Below are positions 1 through 4,966 of a stretch of DNA of 5,052 bases, in pieces. Positions within the stretch are counted from its first letter, which is position 1, and every line of letters starts with the position of its first letter. Origin of the DNA: an uncultured Bacillota bacterium (GTDB lineage Bacteria > Bacillota > Sulfobacillia > UBA995 > UBA9673); contig CALMHV010000323.1 of NCBI GenBank assembly GCA_937863905.1, positions 1-5,052 on the forward strand, read 5' to 3'. A program made the position numbers and the translations under genes. The notes under the pieces were generated by a model. The model searched no databases, was not told the DNA's origin, and saw nothing but the letters and a program-made list of their open reading frames with translations.

Positions 1-65
1 TCGACCGCGGGGCGGCGACGGTCTTCCTTCAGACCTACCTCGACCGGATGCGGCCCAGGGCCTAG
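1..65 (+). CDS. C-terminal end of an unidentified protein (partial)
   Basis: Frame 3 is open from the left edge to a TAG at 63-65 and encodes 20 residues, DRGAATVFLQTYLDRMRPRA. Nearly every codon ends in G or C (19 of 20), which the other two plus frames do not show, so this looks like real coding sequence and not chance. The tail is basic and probably helical. It is too short to assign a family. The gene converges on the minus-strand GyrI-like gene, and the two stop codons overlap in the tetranucleotide CTAG, so there is no room for a terminator between them. Confidence 0.5.
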   Translation, partial: DRGAATVFLQTYLDRMRPRA

Positions 66-496
66 GCAGGCCTGATGGGCACCTGGATTTCGGTCACGTA
101 CTCTTCGGGCTTCCGGCCGCTCTCCGGACCGACCAGGTAGATCTCCCGAGGGGGATAGGCGACAACATAACCCTCCCGGCTCATCCAGCCGAAGATGGCC
201 GCGTAGGTCGGCCCGAAGTCCTCGTAGGCGCCGAGATGCGTGACCGAGGCGACCTTAGTGGCCGGCAGGGTCTGCTGGCCCCTCACGGTGACCGGGAAAA
301 CGACCTCGATATCGGCCTTCTCGGGGTTCCATTCCTTGTCGTGGTAGATGGCCATCGGCGGTCCGGCCGGCTTCGACCTCAGCTGCCGCCCCGCCTCGCC
401 AAACAGCGTCCCGATGTCGCGGACGGCGATGACCTTACGGACTCCCACGACCTGCATCTCCGGGACGTCTTTCACGACCACCTCCGATATGGGCAT
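62..496 (-). CDS. Stand-alone GyrI-like / AraC effector-binding domain protein
   Basis: A 144-residue protein that resembles the GyrI-like small-molecule-binding fold (the effector-binding domain of AraC/BmrR-type regulators, SOUL/SHS2 type). Supporting features are an opening beta strand (VVVKDVPEMQVVGVRK), a G-x-L-F helix near residues 29-40 (IGTLFGEAGRQL), a PMAIYHD strand near 47-53, a long central block EVVFPVTV (64-71), a T-H-L-G-A-Y-E-D-F turn near 86-94, and a terminal E-x-x-V-T-E-I-Q-V-P-I strand. E136 in that strand matches the acidic residue that in BmrR-like proteins faces cationic ligands. No DNA-binding domain, signal peptide or membrane segment is present. By family it could bind a small molecule, bind another protein such as gyrase, or hydrolyse a ligand; the sequence does not decide. 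The ATG at 496 is chosen because GGGGAGG lies 7 nt upstream. A longer in-frame start at 586 would run through the stem-loop and add an Arg-rich tail unlike the family. It is the last gene of the minus-strand block, 120 bp after the protease. Confidence 0.8.
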   Translation of the reverse strand: MPISEVVVKDVPEMQVVGVRKVIAVRDIGTLFGEAGRQLRSKPAGPPMAIYHDKEWNPEKADIEVVFPVTVRGQQTLPATKVASVTHLGAYEDFGPTYAAIFGWMSREGYVVAYPPREIYLVGPESGRKPEEYVTEIQVPIRPA

Positions 497-503
497 GCTG
501 CAG

Positions 504-510
504 CCTCCCC
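504..510 (-). promoter_or_regulatory. Ribosome binding site of the GyrI-like gene
   Basis: GGGGAGG on the minus strand with a 7-nt spacer to the ATG at 496. It settles the start against the longer reading frame that opens at 586. Confidence 0.75.
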
Positions 511-540
511 TTCCGTCGCGGAGCGACGGCGATCTGCGTG

Positions 541-576
541 CGGCAAGGAGGAGCCGGAGGCGGCCCCTCCTCGCCG
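541..576 (-). terminator. Strong stem-loop between the protease and GyrI-like genes (terminator-like, no U tract)
   Basis: Read on the minus strand, arms GGCGAGGAGGGGCC and GGCTCCTCCTTGCC pair over 14 positions around the 6-nt loop GCCTCC, and an outer C-G pair makes 15. Two of the pairs are G-U wobbles. On the plus strand the same positions would be A-C mismatches, so the structure is tuned to the minus-strand transcript. It sits 41 nt after the protease stop and 44 nt before the GyrI-like ATG. No run of T follows the stem, so it is not a textbook intrinsic terminator. It may act as a weak or factor-assisted terminator, an attenuator, or a 3'-end stabiliser of the protease mRNA. Confidence 0.6.
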
Positions 577-616
577 GATGCGCCATTCCGCGCCGGGAGC
601 GGCGTTCCTCCGGGCG

Positions 617-3049
617 CTACGGCTTGCAGTTCGGGCAGGGGTGGTACCGGAGGGCCTTGGCCGTGTTCATCGTCCGGAGGACGACCTTCTTCGCCGCGCC
701 TATCTTGGCTATCTCGGCACAGCCCCACTTGTGGACGACCTTGGTGCCCCGGTCACCCACGTAGGGCGCCTTGTCGACGACCCTCGCGACCAGGGTGACG
801 TGTCCGGTGAGTCTCCCGCCCACGGTCTGGTTGACCCGGACCACATACTTGTCTCCCGCGCAGGCCTTGGGCGAAGCCTTGATGGTCACGCCGATGCGCT
901 GCCTGGCCCCGCGAACGAGCTTCAGGGGCTCGGTGTGAACCTTGGCGGTGATGTTGTCGATACGCCGCACGGCCTCGACCGCCTTGGCCGGGAACTTGGT
1001 GCTCCCCGGGGCGCGGAAGGTGAGGGGCTTCAGCTTGATCGTCACGTCGGCGGGAGCGCCCGTCCTGTCGATGGTCAGGACGGCCTTGCCCTCCAGGCCC
1101 TTGATGGCCCCGACACCTATCTCGTAGGTGTAGAGAGTGTCCGGCAGGACATCGACGATGTGGATGTTGCGCATGGCGATGTTGTTGTCCCCGGCCAGGT
1201 CGCCCTCATGGACGATGGGGTCCTGGGCGCACTCGAGCCGCACCAGGAGACAGGCGTGACCGTAGTCGGTGTCCGGGTGCGACAGGGCGAGCGGGTCCGG
1301 CGGCCACCATTCGAAGGCCTCCGTCTCGATCTCGCCGCCCGCCGCGACCGGTCCTACCGTTCTGAGGTTCCCGGGTACGCCTCCCACCAGGAGGCCCGAG
1401 GTCTGCCAGGCCGCCGGCCAGGTTATCGCCAGGTTGGGGTCGGCCCAGTAGAGCCGGACGTTCACCGTCGCCGCCGGCAGGCGCCCGCGGTTGCGCACCC
1501 GGACGGTGACGTAGTTGGCCTGGCCGTGCTCCGGGGCGTAGTTGACGTCGGGGCCGTGGTCGTCGGCCGCCCGGACCCAGACGTCCGGCGAGGTCCAGGG
1601 CCAGTCGTAGGTGTCCGGCACGCAGCCGTTGTCATCGGCCGAGTCTTTGCACCACACGTCGACCGGGTTGACGGCGATGAACCCGCTGACCAGGCCGACC
1701 CCGGTGGCCGGGTCGGTGCCCGGACCGGCTGCCTGTCCGCTGGCGCTGGCGCCGGCGGTGACGTCGCGACAGCACTGCTCCAGAGCCGTCCGGACCTGGG
1801 CGGGGGTGAACGCCGGGTTGGCCTGGAGGATGAGAGCGGCCACTCCCGCCACCTGCGGGCAGGCGCTCGAGGTGCCGCTGGCCGCCAGCCAGCCGTCGGC
1901 GCCGCTCGGGGTCTGGTCACCGTTGGGGAAGGCCGCCCCTCCGGCGTAGAAGGTTGAATCACAGCTCGACCCGTCTTGGGTCGGTATGGCGATGTAGATG
2001 CCCATCGGCGCCATCCCGGTCAAGCCGGAGACATGGGGGAACTGCTGCGCCGGTGTTCCCGGCGGGCTCCCGGGCGGGACGACGGCCCCCGACGAAGCGT
2101 AGCTGGAGGCCTGCATCGTTCCATGCTCGTCGATGTAGACGCCGCCGACCGACACGACCTCGGGCATGGAGCCGGGCCAGCCCACGGGTCCGCCGTTTCC
2201 GACGGCGAAGCAGACGGTCGCCCCGCCGGCGATGGCGTTGAGAATCTCCGCCCGGAGGTTCGGGTCGTAAGGGCTGACCCCCCACGAGCAGGTGATGACG
2301 TTCGGGCTAGCCGTCTGGGCCAGCTGGAAGGCGGCGGTGGCCGAGATGTCCATCAGCTTGACTCCGAAGAACTGGGCGCCGGGCGCCACGGCCATGGCGT
2401 TGGTCGTGATGCCGGTCCCGTGGCCGTACCAGTCGTCATCCGGCGTGTTCGTGCCGAGGAGCGTGATGGCGAAACCGTGAGCCGCGTACCACTCGTGCGG
2501 GTGGAAGCCGGAGTCGATGACGCAGAGCCGGACCCCGGTTCCGGTGAAGCCATGGTCGTGCGCGGCGTGGGCGTCAATCAGGCGGGCCACGTCCTCTGGG
2601 ACGTCCAGGTGGTGGTAGGGGAGGGCGGGCGCGTCGGCGGTCCCGTAGAAAATAATCTTGGGGGCCATCCGCGCGCTCTCCACGAGGTCCTTCAGGTGTT
2701 CAGGCACGACCAGTTCCGCCTGGGGCTCGAAATGGGTGACCGCCTGGAGCTTCCGCATTCGGGCGGGCGGGCCCTCGATGGGGTGGTAGGCGGTCCGGAC
2801 AAGCGGTGTGCCGAAGACCTTAGCGACCAGCTCGGACGGGCCGGCGATGGAAAGGCCGAGCGGTGACCTGCCCGTGACCTTGAAGCCCTCCCTCTCGAGC
2901 GTCTGCGCCGCCTTCTCGACCATGTCCTCGCTCGCGTGGCACTGCCGGATGTTCTCCAGCGTGATGGAGTCGGGGCGCGCTTTCCCGGGGGCGGGGCGCA
3001 AGGCCACGTACGCGTGAGCCAAAACCGTCTGCCTCTCCAACATCGACAC
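617..3049 (-). CDS. Subtilisin-family (S8) serine protease with N-terminal S53-like prodomain, CARDB-type modules and Cys-rich tail
   Basis: An 810-residue endopeptidase. Positions are counted from the GTG at 3049. Residues 1-135 form a prodomain-like unit (GFKVTGRSPLGLSIAGPSEL, then VFGTPL) similar to kumamolisin/S53 propeptides. Residues about 165-455 are the S8 catalytic domain with Asp179 (LCVIDSGF), His210 (WYGHGTGI), the oxyanion Asn285 (AVGNGGP) and nucleophile Ser394 (SGTSSACPQVAG). All four key residues are present, so it should be active. Residues about 465-635 hold a CARDB/Ig-like beta module (SPDVWVR, then NYVTVRVRNRG). Residues about 640-760 form another probable beta domain, and the last 40 residues carry His773, Cys777, Cys805 and Cys808 (HPCPNCKP). 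No Sec signal peptide or membrane segment is visible, so it may stay in the cytoplasm or leave by another route. It is longer than simple subtilisins, by its extra domains. The start is chosen because AAGGAG lies 8 nt ahead; GTG at 3058 and ATG at 3043 are the alternatives. The gene lies directly behind a free-standing copy of its own prodomain and is probably translationally coupled to it. Confidence 0.88.
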   Translation of the reverse strand: MSMLERQTVLAHAYVALRPAPGKARPDSITLENIRQCHASEDMVEKAAQTLEREGFKVTGRSPLGLSIAGPSELVAKVFGTPLVRTAYHPIEGPPARMRKLQAVTHFEPQAELVVPEHLKDLVESARMAPKIIFYGTADAPALPYHHLDVPEDVARLIDAHAAHDHGFTGTGVRLCVIDSGFHPHEWYAAHGFAITLLGTNTPDDDWYGHGTGITTNAMAVAPGAQFFGVKLMDISATAAFQLAQTASPNVITCSWGVSPYDPNLRAEILNAIAGGATVCFAVGNGGPVGWPGSMPEVVSVGGVYIDEHGTMQASSYASSGAVVPPGSPPGTPAQQFPHVSGLTGMAPMGIYIAIPTQDGSSCDSTFYAGGAAFPNGDQTPSGADGWLAASGTSSACPQVAGVAALILQANPAFTPAQVRTALEQCCRDVTAGASASGQAAGPGTDPATGVGLVSGFIAVNPVDVWCKDSADDNGCVPDTYDWPWTSPDVWVRAADDHGPDVNYAPEHGQANYVTVRVRNRGRLPAATVNVRLYWADPNLAITWPAAWQTSGLLVGGVPGNLRTVGPVAAGGEIETEAFEWWPPDPLALSHPDTDYGHACLLVRLECAQDPIVHEGDLAGDNNIAMRNIHIVDVLPDTLYTYEIGVGAIKGLEGKAVLTIDRTGAPADVTIKLKPLTFRAPGSTKFPAKAVEAVRRIDNITAKVHTEPLKLVRGARQRIGVTIKASPKACAGDKYVVRVNQTVGGRLTGHVTLVARVVDKAPYVGDRGTKVVHKWGCAEIAKIGAAKKVVLRTMNTAKALRYHPCPNCKP

Positions 3050-3054
3050 GGCTA

Positions 3055-3423
3055 TCACTCCTTGTCGGCTACTGAACCGCGGCGGGTCGTGGGGTCCCAG
3101 AAGGTCACCTCCCCCGACAGTGAGACGCGTTCGACGACTGGGGCAAGCTCATCGGGGATGGAGAGCGACGCGGGCGGGGGGCAGGCGAGCGTGACCCTGA
3201 AGATGCGCTCGACCAGGTCGGCCGGGCCGGAAAAGCTGACTCCCAGCGGGCCGGAACCCGTCACGGTGAAGCCGAGGGCCGTCAGTATCCGCGCCGCTGT
3301 CGCCCTTGTCTCCGGGTCGGCGTGGAATTCCCGCACGTTGGCCGTGGTGACCGGAGCGCCAGGGTCGAACCGGCTCCGGCCGGAGGCGGACCGTAGCGCG
3401 GCGTAGGCCTGGACGGTTTCCAC
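3055..3423 (-). CDS. Free-standing prodomain-like protein, paralog of the protease N-terminus
   Basis: A 122-residue protein homologous to the first ~135 residues of the next gene. Over residues 51-79 (starting GFTVTGSGPLGVSFSGP) 15 of 29 positions are identical to the protease, ungapped. The flanks also align: QAYAALR with AHAYVALR at the start, and LSIPDELAPVVE...VTFW with LVVPEHLKDLVE...IIFY at the end. It stops just where the protease's prodomain gives way to its catalytic domain. It lacks 22 residues of the loop that in the protease reads VRTAYHPIEGPPARMRK onward. It has no catalytic residues, signal peptide or membrane segment. Propeptides of this kind fold and inhibit their proteases, and free-standing I9-type inhibitors of subtilisins are known (yeast IB2, Pleurotus POIA1). 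A trans-acting inhibitor or foldase is therefore inferred. GTG at 3423 is preferred over the ATGs at 3510 and 3645: similarity begins there, GGTGAGG precedes it though only 2-3 nt away, and codon bias weakens upstream. Confidence 0.8.
   Translation of the reverse strand: METVQAYAALRSASGRSRFDPGAPVTTANVREFHADPETRATAARILTALGFTVTGSGPLGVSFSGPADLVERIFRVTLACPPPASLSIPDELAPVVERVSLSGEVTFWDPTTRRGSVADKE
3058..3063 (-). promoter_or_regulatory. Ribosome binding site of the protease, overlapping the end of the prodomain gene
   Basis: AAGGAG on the minus strand lies inside the last codons of the prodomain-like gene. Its spacing is 8 nt to the GTG at 3049, 14 nt to the ATG at 3043, and zero to the GTG at 3058. 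The 8-nt spacing is the best and decides the start. The upstream stop (TGA, 3057-3055) falls within this spacer, which is a typical arrangement for translational coupling. Confidence 0.65.
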
Positions 3424-3624
3424 GCCCTCACCGCGCTTCCGACAGGGTCTAGCCCCCTTCGCCGGCCGGGAGGAACTCCCTGCCAGCTCATCCCATAATT
3501 GGGGCTGCATCCTAGGTGGCCGGGCCTTTCTCGGTCGGGGCTCGCCGGCTGGCGATGCCCTCGCTATCATCGGCCGCGCCTGGAGAGACTTCCGTGCGGG
3601 GGGCTCCCAGCGGCCGCTCGATGC

Positions 3625-3630
3625 GTTATA
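3625..3630 (-). promoter_or_regulatory. Candidate minus-strand -10 element overlapping the plus-strand one
   Basis: Read on the minus strand, TATAAC matches the sigma-70 -10 consensus at five of six positions and shares four bases with the plus-strand TATAAT. If used, it would start the prodomain-protease transcript near 3617-3618 with a leader of about 195 nt. No good -35 hexamer is visible. A second candidate is AATTAT at 3500-3495, inside the only other AT-rich patch of this region (CCCATAATTGGG, 3492-3503), which would give a leader of about 65 nt. Confidence 0.3.
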
Positions 3631-3632
3631 AT
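3627..3632 (+). promoter_or_regulatory. -10 box of the promoter of the oxoamine synthase operon
   Basis: A perfect TATAAT in an otherwise strongly GC-rich stretch, 40 nt ahead of the ATG at 3672. Transcription should begin near 3639-3640, giving a leader of about 32 nt. The -35 position at a 17-bp spacing reads CTCCCA and does not match TTGACA, so the promoter may need an activator or be weak at -35. No extended -10 TGn is present directly upstream. Confidence 0.65.
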
Positions 3633-3639
3633 GGGGTGA

Positions 3640-3653
3640 GCACAAAGTTGTGC
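3640..3653 (+). promoter_or_regulatory. Perfect inverted repeat at the predicted transcription start (candidate operator)
   Basis: GCACAA-AG-TTGTGC is a 6+6 bp perfect inverted repeat with a 2-bp centre. It begins 8 bp after the -10 box, so it covers about +1 to +14 of the predicted transcript. A bound dimeric repressor would block RNA polymerase there. It could also form a small hairpin at the mRNA 5' end just before the ribosome binding site. It does not match the LexA, CIRCE or biotin-operator sequences I know. Confidence 0.5.
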
Positions 3654-3655
3654 AC

Positions 3656-3664
3656 GGAGGAAGG
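3656..3664 (+). promoter_or_regulatory. Ribosome binding site of the oxoamine synthase gene
   Basis: GGAGGAAGG ends 7 nt before the ATG at 3672. It fixes that start against the longer frame from 3516, which would begin far upstream of the promoter. Confidence 0.8.
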
Positions 3665-3671
3665 TATCGAC

Positions 3672-4964
3672 ATGGCCGTCAACGCCAAGACCGCCGGCGC
3701 TGCCGCGGACCGCCCCAAGGAACTCAGCCTGGCCGACTTCTACAACCTCCCGGACCCGGATCTCTTCGCCAAGACCCGCGCCTTCGCCGACTTCATCGAG
3801 ACCCAGAAGAAGGCCGGACACTACGCCGTGAGGCGTCTGCTCCTGACGTCCTGCCGGAACCGCGTCGTCATCCTCGACCAGTTCACCGGGAAGCCCCGCG
3901 AGATGATCATGATGGCCTCCAACAACTACCTCGGCCTGACCACGCACCCGAAGGTCGTGGCCGCGGGTCTGGCGGCCTACTCGAAGTGGGGGGCCGGGGC
4001 GGGCAGCGTGCCGCTTCTCGCGGGCACCCTTGAGCTTCACCGTGAGCTTGAGCAGAAGCTGGCCGCTTTCAAGGGCAGCGAGGACGCCATCATCTTCCCG
4101 GCCGGGTACTCATCGAACGTGGGGATCATCGCGGGCTTGGCCCGCGAGGGCGACATAATCTTCAACGACATGCTGAACCACGCCAGCATCGTGGACGGTT
4201 CGCGTCTCTCCGGGGCCGAGGTCAAGACCTTTCCGCACAAGAACCTGGAGGGTCTCGACCGCGCCCTCGCCCGGCTCAGTTCGAAGTACAACGGCAAGCT
4301 CGTCATCGTGGACGGGGTCTTCAGCATGGACGGGGACATCGCCCCGGTACCGCAGATGCTCGAGATCTGCCGGCGGCACGGGGCGCGGCTGATGATCGAC
4401 GAGGCCCACGCCACCGGGGTCATCGGCGAGCACGGCCACGGCACTCCGGAGCACCACCACATCGAGGGCCAGGTCGACATTGTCGCCGGCACCCTGAGCA
4501 AGGCCTTGGGCGGGGTCGGTGGGTTCGCCGCCGCCAGCCGCGACGTCGTGGAATACCTGCGCTTCTACTCCCGCTCCTACATGTTCTCCACGGCCCTCCC
4601 GCCGGCGGTCACGGCTTCCCTCATCGCCGGGCTCGAGGTCATCGACAGCGAGCCCCAACTCCTGGCGAGCCTTTGGGACAACATCCGCTACTTCCGTAAG
4701 GGCCTTGTCGACCTCGGGTTCGACATCGGCCTCTCGGAGACGGCCATCTTCCCGATCATCATCGGCGATGACTGGAAGGTCAAAGAGATGACCCGCCTCC
4801 TCCACCAGGAGGCCGTGTTCGTGAACGCGGTCTTCTACCCGGCCGTGGCCCGCCGGATGTCCCGCATCCGTCTCAGCCTGATGGCGACGCACACGCGCGA
4901 AGACCTTGACCAGACCCTGGCTGCCTGCGCCCGGGCCGGGAAGAAGCTCGGGGTCATCCAGTAG
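3672..4964 (+). CDS. Alpha-oxoamine synthase family PLP enzyme (KBL/BioF/serine palmitoyltransferase-like)
   Basis: A 430-residue fold-type I PLP enzyme of the family that condenses an amino acid with an acyl-CoA or acyl-ACP, with loss of CO2, to an alpha-amino ketone. Visible motifs are SNNYLGL (83-89), AGTLELHRELE (117-127), NHASIVDG with PLP-stacking His170 (169-176), DGVFSMDG (214-221), DEAHATGV with Asp243 for the pyridine nitrogen and His246 (243-250), the Schiff-base Lys277 in GTLSKALGGVGGF, and near the C-terminus RIRLSLMATHT with Arg400, the likely substrate-carboxylate ligand. Family members run to about 390-420 residues, so the protein is full length with a longer N-terminus (residues 1-60). 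That extension (LADFYNLPDPDLFAKTRAF) resembles serine palmitoyltransferase-like and uncharacterised members more than E. coli BioF. The active-site lysine context is GTLSK, not the GTLGK usual in KBL. The substrate pair is undetermined: glycine C-acetyltransferase, serine palmitoyltransferase-like or 8-amino-7-oxononanoate synthase are all possible. No bio or tdh gene is adjacent. The protein is soluble, with no signal peptide. Confidence 0.92.
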   Translation: MAVNAKTAGAAADRPKELSLADFYNLPDPDLFAKTRAFADFIETQKKAGHYAVRRLLLTSCRNRVVILDQFTGKPREMIMMASNNYLGLTTHPKVVAAGLAAYSKWGAGAGSVPLLAGTLELHRELEQKLAAFKGSEDAIIFPAGYSSNVGIIAGLAREGDIIFNDMLNHASIVDGSRLSGAEVKTFPHKNLEGLDRALARLSSKYNGKLVIVDGVFSMDGDIAPVPQMLEICRRHGARLMIDEAHATGVIGEHGHGTPEHHHIEGQVDIVAGTLSKALGGVGGFAAASRDVVEYLRFYSRSYMFSTALPPAVTASLIAGLEVIDSEPQLLASLWDNIRYFRKGLVDLGFDIGLSETAIFPIIIGDDWKVKEMTRLLHQEAVFVNAVFYPAVARRMSRIRLSLMATHTREDLDQTLAACARAGKKLGVIQ

Positions 4965-4966
4965 GC

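Noticed and set aside
497..586. Upstream extension of the GyrI-like protein to 586
   Set aside because: The extra 30 residues are translated from the stem-loop region and are Arg-rich; the ATG at 496 has a strong ribosome binding site.
591..604. Small hairpin CGCCG-GGAG-CGGCG after the protease stop
   Set aside because: A five-pair G/C stem is common by chance at this base composition and has no T run; the larger stem at 541-576 is the better candidate.
236..1957. Long plus-strand open frame of 573 codons opposite the protease
   Set aside because: It lies antisense to a gene with complete catalytic motifs. Its translation is rich in Arg, Gly, Asp and Val without recognisable motifs and it has no ribosome binding site, so it is a shadow of the GC-rich codon pattern.
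1976..2866. Second long plus-strand open frame of 296 codons opposite the protease
   Set aside because: Same reasoning: low-complexity composition, no motif, and the opposite strand is clearly coding.
3571..3616. Inverted repeat CGGCCGC / GCGGCCG upstream of the promoter
   Set aside because: The arms are only 7 bp of pure G/C with a 32-bp interval and an imperfect inner stem, which is expected by chance in such GC-rich DNA.
3424..3645. N-terminal extension of the prodomain-like gene to an ATG at 3645 or 3510
   Set aside because: It would run through the divergent promoter and palindrome (3645) or lack a usable ribosome binding site (3510). The added residues are Arg/Pro-rich with weaker codon bias, and similarity to the protease begins only after 3423.
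3516..3671. Upstream extension of the oxoamine synthase to 3516
   Set aside because: It contains the TATAAT, the inverted repeat and the ribosome binding site; the ATG at 3672 has correct spacing to GGAGGAAGG.
4110..4892. Minus-strand open frame of 260 codons opposite the oxoamine synthase
   Set aside because: The plus strand encodes an intact PLP enzyme; the antisense translation shows repetitive Asp/Glu/Val/Gly composition with no domain.
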